From Caulobacter sp. Root1455 (GTDB lineage: Bacteria; Pseudomonadota; Alphaproteobacteria; Caulobacterales; Caulobacteraceae): DNA of 64,000 nt. The stretch is from the NCBI RefSeq assembly GCF_001426905.1, contig NZ_LMFQ01000025.1, forward strand, positions 173,147 to 237,146. Direction: 5' to 3'. Positions 1 through 8,343 of the stretch are shown here, in pieces. Below the pieces are notes generated by a model. The model was not told the DNA's origin. It did no database searches and saw only the letters and a list, made by a program, of their open reading frames with translations. The stretch's first letter is position 1, and each line of letters opens with the position of its first letter. The position numbers and the translations under genes are program-made.

Positions 1-251
1 ACAGCCTGGACCAGCTGCGGGCCAAGCTGTTCGCCGAGCATCCGACCTTCGGCCAGATCGACTTCGCGCCGGGCTCGATCCCGACCGCGTTCGACCTGTC
101 GGGCCTGGGCGGCGCCGGCGAGCTGTCGGACGCCCCGTTCGAAAGCCCGATCAAGGCCTTCCACCTGACCAATCCCATCGCGCGCGCCAGCGTGACCATG
201 GCCGAATGCGCGGCCACGGTTTCCGGCGCCGCCAAGATCGCGGCGGAGTAG
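1..251 (+). CDS. nuoG: NADH-quinone oxidoreductase subunit G, C-terminal end (partial)
   Basis: The frame is open from the left edge (first full codon at base 3) and stops with TAG at 249-251, so only about the last 82 residues are present. The tail, with segments such as QIDFAPGSIPTAFDLSG and FHLTNPIARASVTMAEC, resembles the C-terminus of alphaproteobacterial NuoG, the large Fe-S subunit of the complex I peripheral arm. The identification rests mainly on context: it ends 4 bases before nuoH in a clear nuo operon. None of the Fe-S cluster motifs are inside the window. Confidence 0.85.
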   Translation, partial: SLDQLRAKLFAEHPTFGQIDFAPGSIPTAFDLSGLGGAGELSDAPFESPIKAFHLTNPIARASVTMAECAATVSGAAKIAAE

Positions 252-255
252 GCCG

Positions 256-1329
256 GTGAGCGAATTCTTCTCCAACCCCGCCGTGACCTGGACCCTGCTG
301 ACCACCGGCGGAATCCTGCTGGTCGTGATCTGGGTCCTGCTGAGCCTGGCCTTCCTGCTGCTGGCCGACCGCAAGATCTGGGCCGGCGTGCAGATGCGCA
401 AGGGCCCCAACGTGGTGGGTCCGTTCGGCCTGCTGCAGTCCTTCGCCGACTTCTTCAAGTTCGTGCTGAAGGAGATCATCATCCCGGCCGGCGCCGACAA
501 GGTGATCTTCCTGCTGGCCCCGCTGCTCAGCCTGGTCCTGGCCTTCGTCGGCTGGGCCGTGGTGCCGTTCGCGCCGGGCTGGGTGGTCTCCAACCTCAAT
601 GTCGGCATCCTGTACCTGCTGGCGATGAGCTCGCTGGGCGTCTACGGCATCATCATGGGCGGCTGGGCTTCGAACTCGAAGTACCCGTTCCTGGGCGCCC
701 TGCGCTCGGCGGCGCAGATGGTTTCGTACGAAGTGTCGATCGGCCTGATCATCATCACGGTGATCCTGCTGGCCGGCACCATGAACCTCAGCTCGATCGT
801 CGAGCAGCAAGCGGGCTGGATCTGGAACTGGAACGTGTTCGGCGGCCACGGCCTGAAGAACATCATCCTGCTGCCGGTGATGGTGATCGCCATGGGCATG
901 TTCTTCATCTCGGCCCTGGCCGAGACCAACCGCCCGCCGTTCGACCTGCCGGAAGCCGAATCCGAACTTGTGGCCGGCTACCAGGTTGAATACAGCTCGA
1001 CCCCGTACCTGCTGTTCATGGTCGCCGAATATTCGAACATCGTCCTGATGTGCGCGATGATCAGCGTGCTGTTCTTCGGCGGCTGGAACCCTGGTTTCCC
1101 GATCGGCTTCACGGCCGGCTGGCCGCCGTTCCTGGTCAACTTCCTGCTGGCCCTGGCGTTCTACTTCAAGATCGTCGTGGCGTTCTTCATGATCGCCATG
1201 GCCAAGGCCATCGTGCCCCGCTACCGCTACGACCAACTGATGCGCCTGGGCTGGAAGGTGTTCCTGCCGATGTCGCTGGTGCTGGTGATGCTGGTGTCGG
1301 CCTGGCGCGTGTTCGGGATCCAGGGGTGA
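256..1329 (+). CDS. nuoH: NADH-quinone oxidoreductase subunit H
   Basis: Membrane subunit of complex I that sits at the junction with the peripheral arm and forms part of the quinone-binding site. The 357-residue product has about eight hydrophobic segments and the family signatures ADRKIWAGVQMRKGPNVVG near residues 36-54 and ETNRPPFDLPEAESELVAGY near 222-241. The length is normal for NuoH. The start is GTG, 4 bases after the nuoG stop. The stop codon overlaps the start of the next small gene (GTGA), which suggests translational coupling. Confidence 0.97.
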   Translation: MSEFFSNPAVTWTLLTTGGILLVVIWVLLSLAFLLLADRKIWAGVQMRKGPNVVGPFGLLQSFADFFKFVLKEIIIPAGADKVIFLLAPLLSLVLAFVGWAVVPFAPGWVVSNLNVGILYLLAMSSLGVYGIIMGGWASNSKYPFLGALRSAAQMVSYEVSIGLIIITVILLAGTMNLSSIVEQQAGWIWNWNVFGGHGLKNIILLPVMVIAMGMFFISALAETNRPPFDLPEAESELVAGYQVEYSSTPYLLFMVAEYSNIVLMCAMISVLFFGGWNPGFPIGFTAGWPPFLVNFLLALAFYFKIVVAFFMIAMAKAIVPRYRYDQLMRLGWKVFLPMSLVLVMLVSAWRVFGIQG

Positions 1330-1574
1330 TCGGCAAGACGACATACCTGGCGGTCGCCGCCCTCGGCCTGATCCTGGCCGGTTGCGCGACCGACGGCGCC
1401 GCGCCGGCCAAGACGTCCTATTCGCTGGGGCGCGGCACGGCCAGCTACGACCAGCTGCGCCGGGACAGCGAGCAATGCACCGCCGACGGCGGCAAGATCG
1501 AAGCCAAGCAGGATGGGGGCGACCCCACCCAGCTTTCGAACTACACCTGCGTCATTCCGAAGGGCGGAAAATGA
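1326..1574 (+). CDS. small lipoprotein encoded inside the nuo operon (first of two)
   Basis: An 82-residue product starting at a GTG that overlaps the nuoH stop (GTGA). The N-terminus MIGKTTYLAVAALGLILAGC is a typical signal peptide ending in the lipobox LAGC, so Cys20 should be lipidated and the protein anchored in a membrane facing the periplasm. The mature part is polar, with two further cysteines (QCTADGG and YTCVIP) that could form a disulfide. No known domain was recognised. The tight overlap with nuoH and with the next gene means it is co-translated with complex I, but a role in complex I is only inference. Confidence 0.78.
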   Translation: MIGKTTYLAVAALGLILAGCATDGAAPAKTSYSLGRGTASYDQLRRDSEQCTADGGKIEAKQDGGDPTQLSNYTCVIPKGGK

Positions 1575-1810
1575 CGCACAAGGCGCGCTGGACCGGAATG
1601 ATCGCGATGATCGCTCTGTCCGGCTGCGCCGCCTGGGAGCATCCGCGCGGCGTTCGGCCGCCGGAGGAGACCAGGTCGATGGACGAACAGGTCGAAGCGC
1701 GCCGTCAGGCGGACGCCAAGGCCAGGGAATGCGTCATCCGGCAGGCTACCCGCCGGGGACAGATCGAAGCGGGGAGGGACGCAAAACCCTTCCCCAAAGA
1801 GAAGTGTTAG
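1571..1810 (+). CDS. small lipoprotein encoded inside the nuo operon (second of two)
   Basis: A 79-residue product whose ATG overlaps the preceding TGA (ATGA). It has a short signal peptide, MTHKARWTGMIAMIALSGC, with lipobox LSGC. The mature part is very polar, rich in Arg, Glu and Lys, and ends in Cys; another cysteine lies in RECVIRQ. Function is unknown. The gene ends 10 bases before nuoI, whose ribosome-binding site AGGAGAG begins at the stop codon. Together with the previous gene it makes a pair of predicted lipoproteins between nuoH and nuoI, where many bacteria have no gene. Confidence 0.75.
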   Translation: MTHKARWTGMIAMIALSGCAAWEHPRGVRPPEETRSMDEQVEARRQADAKARECVIRQATRRGQIEAGRDAKPFPKEKC

Positions 1811-1820
1811 GAGAGCTCTG

Positions 1821-2312
1821 GTGTTCCAGCGCATCACACAGGCGATCAAGGGCGTGGCCCTGCTCGACTTCGCGGGCGCCTTCGGCCTGGGCATGAAGTA
1901 CATGCTCGCGCCGAAGAAGACCGTGATCTATCCGAACGAGCGCGGCCCGCAGTCGCCCCGTTTCCGCGGCGAGCACGCCCTGCGTCGCTATCCGTCGGGT
2001 GAAGAGCGCTGCATCGCCTGCAAGCTGTGCGAAGCCATCTGCCCGGCCCAGGCCATCACCATCGAGGCCGAGCCGCGCGACGACGGCAGCCGCCGCACGA
2101 CCCGCTACGACATCGACATGGTCAAGTGCATCTACTGCGGCCTGTGCCAGGAGGCCTGCCCGGTGGACGCCATCGTCGAGGGGCCGAACATCGAGTTCGC
2201 CGTCGAGACGCGCGAGGAACTTTACTACGACAAGGAAAAGCTGCTCGACAACGGCGACCGTTGGGAACGGCTGATCGCGAAGAATCTGGAGTTGGACGCG
2301 CCCTACCGCTAA
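1821..2312 (+). CDS. nuoI: NADH-quinone oxidoreductase subunit I (two [4Fe-4S] clusters)
   Basis: Ferredoxin-like complex I subunit that carries the last Fe-S clusters before quinone. Two CxxCxxCxxxC motifs are visible: Cys64-Cys67-Cys70-Cys74 (CIACKLCEAICP) and Cys103-Cys106-Cys109-Cys113 (CIYCGLCQEACP). The 163-residue length matches the alphaproteobacterial/mitochondrial TYKY type. The start is GTG with AGGAGAG just upstream. It follows the two lipoprotein genes and precedes nuoJ by 79 bases. Confidence 0.97.
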   Translation: MFQRITQAIKGVALLDFAGAFGLGMKYMLAPKKTVIYPNERGPQSPRFRGEHALRRYPSGEERCIACKLCEAICPAQAITIEAEPRDDGSRRTTRYDIDMVKCIYCGLCQEACPVDAIVEGPNIEFAVETREELYYDKEKLLDNGDRWERLIAKNLELDAPYR

Positions 2313-2391
2313 AGGACGGGGCGCGATTCCGAGGTAGACGGCGAGCCATCCGGCCCGTCGTTGTTTTATGGTTTTAAGGGGAGCACCTGCC

Positions 2392-3003
2392 TTGCAGGCG
2401 ATAGCTTTCTATTTGCTCGCGGTAGCGACCGTGGCGGCGGGTCTTCTCGTCGTCTCGGCCAAGAACCCCGTGCACTCGGTGCTCTTCCTGATCACCGCCT
2501 TCTTCTCGGCCGCCGGCCTCTTCGTCCTGATGGGCGCGGAGTTCCTGGCGATGCTGCTGATCGTCGTCTACGTGGGCGCGGTCGCGGTGCTGTTCCTGTT
2601 CGTCGTGATGATGCTCGACGTGGACTTCGCCGAGCTGCGCCAGGGCTTCGCCCAGTACCTGCCGGTCGGCGGGCTGGTCGGCGGGGTTCTGACGATCGAG
2701 ATGATCATGGTCGCCGCCTCGGTGGTCAGCGGCGGCGCGGCCGGCAAGAACGCCGAGCCCCTGGCCTCGCCGGTCGGCGTGCCGAACACCGAGGCGATCG
2801 GCCGGGTGCTCTACACCGACTACGTCTTCTTCTTCCAACTGGCGGGTCTGGTGCTGCTGGTGGCCATGATCGGCGCCATCGTCCTGACCCTGCGCCACAA
2901 GCCGGGCGTCAAGCGCCAGAACATCGGCAAGCAGAACGCCCGTACGCCAAAGACCGGAATGGAACTCGTGCAGATCAAGCCGGGCGAGGGGATCAGCGAA
3001 TGA
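2392..3003 (+). CDS. nuoJ: NADH-quinone oxidoreductase subunit J
   Basis: Membrane subunit of the complex I proton-pumping arm. Five hydrophobic segments and the family stretch EFLAMLLIVVYVGAVAVLFL are clear. I place the start at TTG 2392 (LQAIAFYLLAV...) because AAGGGGAG at 2376-2383 lies 8 bases upstream. An in-frame ATG at 2368 would add 8 residues but has no ribosome-binding site. The C-terminal tail after the last helix is basic and ends KPGEGISE. The stop overlaps the nuoK start (ATGA). Confidence 0.93.
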   Translation: MQAIAFYLLAVATVAAGLLVVSAKNPVHSVLFLITAFFSAAGLFVLMGAEFLAMLLIVVYVGAVAVLFLFVVMMLDVDFAELRQGFAQYLPVGGLVGGVLTIEMIMVAASVVSGGAAGKNAEPLASPVGVPNTEAIGRVLYTDYVFFFQLAGLVLLVAMIGAIVLTLRHKPGVKRQNIGKQNARTPKTGMELVQIKPGEGISE

Positions 3004-3305
3004 TCGGCCTGTCGCACTATCTCGTCGTCGCCGCGATCCTGTTCACGATCGGCGTCTTCGGCATCTTCGTGAACCGCAAGAACATCATCGTCATCCTGAT
3101 GTCGATCGAGCTGATCCTGCTGGCGGTGAACATCAACCTGGTGGCCTTCTCGGTCTATCTGCATGACGTGGTGGGGCAGGTCTTCGCCATGTTCGTGCTG
3201 ACCGTGGCCGCGGCCGAAGCGGCCGTCGGCCTGGCCATCCTGGTGACGTTCTTCCGCAACCGCGGTGACATCGCCGTCGACGACGCCAGCGTGATGAAGG
3301 GCTGA
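3000..3305 (+). CDS. nuoK: NADH-quinone oxidoreductase subunit K
   Basis: A 101-residue, three-helix subunit of the complex I membrane arm. The family core is present: MSIELILLAVNINLVAF, with the conserved membrane Glu needed for proton translocation, and FVLTVAAAEAAVGLAILV with the second Glu. The ATG overlaps the nuoJ stop, and nuoL starts 5 bases after the stop. The length is standard. Confidence 0.97.
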   Translation: MIGLSHYLVVAAILFTIGVFGIFVNRKNIIVILMSIELILLAVNINLVAFSVYLHDVVGQVFAMFVLTVAAAEAAVGLAILVTFFRNRGDIAVDDASVMKG

Positions 3306-3310
3306 TCGCA

Positions 3311-5389
3311 GTGCAGACTCTCGTCACCATCCTCGTTCTCGCGCCGCTGGTCGCCGCGATCATCGCCGGCCTGTTCGGCCGCCGCATCGGCGACGTCGCC
3401 TCGCAGGCGGTCACCACGGGCGCGCTCATTCTCAGCTGCGCCCTGGGCTGGTACACGTTCAGCCAGTGGACCTGGGGGCACATGGAGGCCTTCACGGTCA
3501 ACCTGCTGCCCTTCATCCACGTGGGGAACTTCGTCTCCAACTGGTCGGTCCGCATCGACGCCCTGTCGTGCGTGATGCTGATCGTGGTGACGACGGTCTC
3601 GGCCCTCGTGCACGTCTACTCCTGGGGCTACATGGCCGAGGACGACAGCAAGCCGCGGTTCTTCGCGTACCTGTCGCTGTTCACCTTCGCCATGCTGGCC
3701 CTGGTCACCGCCGCCGACTTCATGCAGCTGTTCTTCGGCTGGGAAGGGGTGGGCCTGGCCTCGTACCTGCTGATCGGCTTCTGGTACAAGAAGCCGACCG
3801 CCAGCGCCGCGGCCATCAAGGCCTTCGTCGTCAACCGCGTGGGCGACTTCGGTTTCGCCCTGGGCATCATGACCACCTACTGGGCGTTCGGGTCGATCCA
3901 GTTCGCCGAGATCTTCCCGCAGATCGCCTCGGGCGTGGCGCGCACCTGGGTGTTCGCCGGCCACACCTTCCCGCTGGTCGACATCGCCTGCTTCCTGCTG
4001 TTCATCGGCGCGATGGGCAAGTCGGCGCAGTTCTTCCTGCACACTTGGCTGCCGGACGCCATGGAAGGCCCGACCCCGGTCTCGGCCCTGATCCACGCGG
4101 CGACCATGGTCACCGCCGGCGTCTACATGCTGTGCCTGCTGTCGCCGATGTTCGAATACGCGCCCGTCGCCAAGAACATCGTCACGGTGATCGGCGCGAT
4201 CACGGCCCTGTTCGCGGCCACGGTCGGCCTGACCCAGAACGACATCAAGCGGGTCATCGCCTATTCGACCTGTTCGCAGCTGGGCTACATGTTCTTCGCG
4301 GCCGGCGTCGGCGCCTATCAGGCGGCGATGTTCCACCTGTTCACCCACGCCTTCTTCAAGGCGCTGCTGTTCCTGGGCGCCGGTTCGGTGATCCACGGCA
4401 TGCACCACGAGCAGGACATGCGGAAGTACGGGGCCCTGGCCAAGCTGCTGCCGGTGACCTTCATCGCCATGACCATCGGCACGATCGCCATCACGGGCCT
4501 GGGCTTCCCGCCGCTGGAGCTGGGCTTCGCGGGCTTCTACTCGAAGGACACCATCATCGAGGCGGCCTTCGCCGCGGGCGGCAAGAACGGCATCGCCCTG
4601 TTCGCCTGGGTGATCGGCGTGGTGGTGGCCGGCCTGACCTCGTTCTACTCCTGGCGCCTGGCCTTCTTCACCTTCAACGGCAAGGCCCGCTGGGGTCACG
4701 ACGATCACCACGCTCATGACGCGCACGCCGCCCATGGCCATGAAGACCACGCCCACGCCGAGACTCACGACGAGCCGCTGCCGGACGCGCATGACGACCA
4801 TGGCCACGGCCACGATCACAAGCCGCACGAGAGCCCCTGGGTGATGCTGATTCCGCTGATCGTGCTGTCGATCGGCGCGGTCTTCGCCGGCTTCGTGTTC
4901 GTCGACTACTTCGTCGGCCACGACCAGCAGGAGTTCTGGCGCGGCGCGATCTTCAACGCCCCGACCAACCATGTGCTGCACGAGGCCCACGAGGTGCCGG
5001 AGCTGGTGAAGTACAGCCCGCTGATCGCCTCGATCCTCGGCCTGGCGATCGCCGTCTGGGTCTATCTGATCAAGGGCAACGAGCGCCTGGGCGCCGCCCT
5101 CGCGGCCCGGAACGGCCCGCTGTACGTGTTCTTCTACAACAAGTGGTTCTTCGACGAGCTGTACCAAGCCACCTTCGTGCGCGCGGCCAAGTTCCTCGGC
5201 GACCTGTTCTGGAAGGGCGGCGACCAGAAGCTGATCGACGGTTTCGGGCCCGACGGCGTCAGCGCCGTCAGCTACGACGTCGGCCGTCGGACCGGCAAGC
5301 TGCAGTCCGGCTACCTCTATCACTACGCGTTCGTCATGCTGCTCGGTGTCGCCGGTCTGCTGGCCTTCGCCCTGTTCCGCTTCCACTAG
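3311..5389 (+). CDS. nuoL: NADH-quinone oxidoreductase subunit L, with a His-rich insert
   Basis: Large antiporter-like subunit at the distal end of the complex I membrane arm, 692 residues, GTG start. Family motifs include FFGWEGVGLASYLLIGFW, GAMGKSAQFFLHTWLPDAMEG and the discontinuous-helix region around NDIKRVIAYSTCSQLGYMF. Between the core helices and the C-terminal part, residues about 463-506 form a loop with about 16 histidines plus many Asp residues (for example GHGHDHKPHES). Such a loop could bind divalent metal, which is inference. The C-terminal amphipathic helix and last membrane segment are intact. Confidence 0.97.
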   Translation: MQTLVTILVLAPLVAAIIAGLFGRRIGDVASQAVTTGALILSCALGWYTFSQWTWGHMEAFTVNLLPFIHVGNFVSNWSVRIDALSCVMLIVVTTVSALVHVYSWGYMAEDDSKPRFFAYLSLFTFAMLALVTAADFMQLFFGWEGVGLASYLLIGFWYKKPTASAAAIKAFVVNRVGDFGFALGIMTTYWAFGSIQFAEIFPQIASGVARTWVFAGHTFPLVDIACFLLFIGAMGKSAQFFLHTWLPDAMEGPTPVSALIHAATMVTAGVYMLCLLSPMFEYAPVAKNIVTVIGAITALFAATVGLTQNDIKRVIAYSTCSQLGYMFFAAGVGAYQAAMFHLFTHAFFKALLFLGAGSVIHGMHHEQDMRKYGALAKLLPVTFIAMTIGTIAITGLGFPPLELGFAGFYSKDTIIEAAFAAGGKNGIALFAWVIGVVVAGLTSFYSWRLAFFTFNGKARWGHDDHHAHDAHAAHGHEDHAHAETHDEPLPDAHDDHGHGHDHKPHESPWVMLIPLIVLSIGAVFAGFVFVDYFVGHDQQEFWRGAIFNAPTNHVLHEAHEVPELVKYSPLIASILGLAIAVWVYLIKGNERLGAALAARNGPLYVFFYNKWFFDELYQATFVRAAKFLGDLFWKGGDQKLIDGFGPDGVSAVSYDVGRRTGKLQSGYLYHYAFVMLLGVAGLLAFALFRFH

Positions 5390-5398
5390 GGAAGATCG

Positions 5399-6883
5399 AT
5401 GACCGGCCTTCTCAGCCTCACCACCTTCGCTCCGCTGATCGGCGTGGTCCTGTTGCTGGGCGCGCGCGCCCTGCACGGCGACAACGCCAAGACGGACAAC
5501 CTGGCCAAGTGGATCGCCCTGGCGACCACCCTGGTCACCTTCGCCCTGTCGGTCGTGCTGGTCGCCCAGTTCGACGCCAAGAACCCGGGCTTCCAGTTCG
5601 TGGAGGACCTCAACTGGTTCGCGGGCCTGCATTACCGCATGGGCGTCGACGGGATCTCGATCCTGTTCGTGCTGCTGACCACCTTCCTGCTGCCGATCTG
5701 CATCATCGCCGGCTGGAAATCGGTCGATAAGCGCGTCGTCGAGTACCTGATCTGCTTCCTGGTGCTCGAGACCCTGGTGATCGGCGTGTTCTGCGCCCTG
5801 GACCTGATCCTGTTCTACCTCTTCTTCGAGGGCGGCCTGGTTCCGATGTTCCTGATCATCGGCATCTGGGGCGGCAAGCGCCGGGTCTACGCGGCCTACA
5901 AGTTCTTCCTCTACACGCTGCTCGGCTCGGTGCTGATGCTGGCGGCCATCCTGTCGATGATCGCCGTCGCCCACACCTCGTCGATCCCGGTGTTGATGAG
6001 CTTCAAGTTCGCCCCGTGGCTGCAGACCTGGCTGTGGCTGGCCTTCTTCGCCAGCTTCGCGGTCAAGATGCCGATGTGGCCGGTCCATACCTGGCTGCCC
6101 GACGCCCACGTCGAGGCCCCGACGGCCGGTTCGGTGATCCTGGCGGGCATCCTGCTGAAGCTGGGGGGCTACGGCTTCATGCGCTTCAGCCTGCCGATGT
6201 TCCCCAACGCCTCGGAGCTGTTCCAGCCGCTGGTGTTCGCGATGTCGGCCATCGCCATCGTCTACACCTCGCTGGTCGCCTTCCGTCAGACCGACATCAA
6301 GAAGCTGATCGCCTACTCGTCGGTGGCCCACATGGGCTTCGTGACCATGGGCATCTTCTCGGGCAATGTTCAGGGCGAGCAGGGCGCGCTGTTCCAGATG
6401 CTGAGCCACGGCCTGATCTCGGGCGCGCTCTTCCTCTGCGTCGGCGTGGTCTATGACCGCATGCACACCCGCGAGATCGCCTTCTACGGCGGCCTGACCA
6501 ACCGCATGCCCTGGTACGCGGCGACGTTCATGCTGTTCACCATGGGCAATGTCGGCCTGCCGGGCACCTCGGGCTTCGTCGGCGAGATCCTGACCATGGT
6601 CGGCGTCTACAAGGCCTCGACCTGGACGGCGCTGGTGGCCACCAGCGGCGTGATCCTCTCGGCGGTCTACGCGCTGAACCTGTACCGTCGCGTGATGTTC
6701 GGCGAGATCGTCAATCCCGAGCTCAAGACCATCACCGACCTCGACAAGCGCGAGATCCTGATCTTCGCTCCGCTGATCATCGGCACCCTGGTGCTCGGTG
6801 TTTATCCCAATCTCATCTTCAACCTGACCGCGTCGTCCGTCGACGGGCTCGTCGGCGCCTGGCGCGCCGCCGTGGGCGGGTGA
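5399..6883 (+). CDS. nuoM: NADH-quinone oxidoreductase subunit M
   Basis: Second antiporter-like proton-pumping subunit of complex I, 494 residues and about 14 membrane segments. Family motifs include FYLFFEGGLVPMFLIIGIWG, which carries the conserved Glu, and MWPVHTWLPDAHVEAPTAGS. The ATG lies 9 bases after the nuoL stop. The stop abuts nuoN. The length and the order L-M-N are canonical. Confidence 0.97.
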   Translation: MTGLLSLTTFAPLIGVVLLLGARALHGDNAKTDNLAKWIALATTLVTFALSVVLVAQFDAKNPGFQFVEDLNWFAGLHYRMGVDGISILFVLLTTFLLPICIIAGWKSVDKRVVEYLICFLVLETLVIGVFCALDLILFYLFFEGGLVPMFLIIGIWGGKRRVYAAYKFFLYTLLGSVLMLAAILSMIAVAHTSSIPVLMSFKFAPWLQTWLWLAFFASFAVKMPMWPVHTWLPDAHVEAPTAGSVILAGILLKLGGYGFMRFSLPMFPNASELFQPLVFAMSAIAIVYTSLVAFRQTDIKKLIAYSSVAHMGFVTMGIFSGNVQGEQGALFQMLSHGLISGALFLCVGVVYDRMHTREIAFYGGLTNRMPWYAATFMLFTMGNVGLPGTSGFVGEILTMVGVYKASTWTALVATSGVILSAVYALNLYRRVMFGEIVNPELKTITDLDKREILIFAPLIIGTLVLGVYPNLIFNLTASSVDGLVGAWRAAVGG

Positions 6884-6891
6884 GGGACCCC

Positions 6892-8343
6892 ATGACGTTC
6901 GCCGCCAACTTCTCCCTCGTTCTTCCCGAAGTGATCCTCGGGGCCTCGGCCCTGTTGTTGCTGGTCTGGGGCGCGTTCCACGGCAAGGTCACCCCGCTGT
7001 TCACCGGCGCGGCCGTCCTGGCCCTGCTGGGCGCGGCCGTGGCCGCCGTGGTCGGGCCGCATGGACACGCCTTCAACGGCGTCTATTCCGCCGACGCGGC
7101 CGCCACCTACGCCAAGGTCGCGATCTACGGCTTCAGCGCCGTGGCCGTCGTGCTGGGCGACCGCTGGCTGGCCGTCCGCGGCGACCAGAAGTTCGAATTC
7201 GCCGTGCTGGTGATCCTGTCGGCGCTGGGCATGGGCGTCACCGCCTCGGCCGGCGACCTGATCAGCCTCTATATCGGCGTCGAGCTGCAATCCCTGGCGC
7301 TGTATGTCCTGGCCGCCTTCCGCCGCGACGACGCCAAGTCGTCGGAAGCGGGCCTGAAGTACTTCGTGCTGGGCGCCCTGTCGTCGGGCCTGCTGCTGTA
7401 CGGCGCTTCGCTCATTTACGGTTTTGCGGGTTCCACCCGCTTCGCCGACATCGCCGCCGTTGGGGCCACCATGGCCCATGGCGCGCACGGCACGGGCCTG
7501 CTGTTCGGCCTGGTGTTCCTGCTCTGCGGCCTGGCGTTCAAGGTCTCGGCCGCGCCGTTCCATATGTGGACGCCGGACGTCTATGAAGGCGCCCCGACCC
7601 CGGTCGTCGGCTTCTTCGCCGCCGCGCCCAAGCTGGCCGCCATGATGATGTTCGCCCGCGTGCTGGGCGACGCCTTCCCGGACTCGGTGGCCCAGTGGCG
7701 CCAGATCCTGGTCATCACGTCGCTGGCCTCGGTGTTCGTCGGCGCCTTCGCGGGCCTGGCCCAGAGCAACCTCAAGCGCCTGTGGGCCTACAGCTCCATC
7801 GCCAATGTCGGCTATGCCCTGCTGGGCGTGGCGACCGGCGGCGAGACCGGCCTGCATTCGATGCTGCTGTTCATGACCCTGTACATGGTCGACGTCACCG
7901 GCTTCTTCGCCTGCCTCCAGGCCCTGTCGCGCGATGGTCGTCCGATGGAGACGATCGAGGACATGGCCGGCCTGGTGAAGCACCGTCCGGGCATCGCCGT
8001 GGCCATGACCGCGTTCTCGCTGTCGGCCCTGGGCATGCCGCCGTTCTCGGGCTTCTGGGCCAAGTTCTACGTCTTCGGCGCGGCCATGGGCTCGGGCGAC
8101 GTGCTGCTGCAGTGGGCGGCGGTGCTGGGCTTGGTCGGCAGCGTGGTGGCGGCGTTCTACTATCTGCGCCTGATCAAGGCGATGTGGTTCGACGCGCCGG
8201 CCGGCGCGGTGGACAAGCCGCAGCCGATCGCCCGCGCGGTCGGTTTCGTCGCCGCCGCCTTCTCGTTCCCGGTCGTGCTGGTCGCGCTGATCTGGCTCGA
8301 CCCCGCCGCCAGGGCCGCCGCGGCGGCCTTTGGCCACGCGTGA
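6892..8343 (+). CDS. nuoN: NADH-quinone oxidoreductase subunit N
   Basis: Third antiporter-like subunit of complex I. The product is hydrophobic throughout, with the family motifs SLYIGVELQSLALYVLAAF, LVFLLCGLAFKVSAAPFHMW and TPDVYEGAPTPV. I prefer ATG 6892 (483 residues, MTFAANFSLVLPEVILG) because GAGGGA sits just upstream. A GTG at 6880 overlapping the nuoM stop would add four residues. This ends the nuo genes, but transcription probably continues because birA overlaps the 3' end. Confidence 0.96.
   Translation: MTFAANFSLVLPEVILGASALLLLVWGAFHGKVTPLFTGAAVLALLGAAVAAVVGPHGHAFNGVYSADAAATYAKVAIYGFSAVAVVLGDRWLAVRGDQKFEFAVLVILSALGMGVTASAGDLISLYIGVELQSLALYVLAAFRRDDAKSSEAGLKYFVLGALSSGLLLYGASLIYGFAGSTRFADIAAVGATMAHGAHGTGLLFGLVFLLCGLAFKVSAAPFHMWTPDVYEGAPTPVVGFFAAAPKLAAMMMFARVLGDAFPDSVAQWRQILVITSLASVFVGAFAGLAQSNLKRLWAYSSIANVGYALLGVATGGETGLHSMLLFMTLYMVDVTGFFACLQALSRDGRPMETIEDMAGLVKHRPGIAVAMTAFSLSALGMPPFSGFWAKFYVFGAAMGSGDVLLQWAAVLGLVGSVVAAFYYLRLIKAMWFDAPAGAVDKPQPIARAVGFVAAAFSFPVVLVALIWLDPAARAAAAAFGHA

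Noticed and set aside
3155..6466. A very long open frame on the minus strand opposite nuoL/nuoM (about 1100 codons)
   Set aside because: Its translation is almost only His, Gln, Arg, Asp, Glu and Val, the usual mirror of GC-rich membrane-protein codons. nuoL and nuoM on the other strand are unmistakable.
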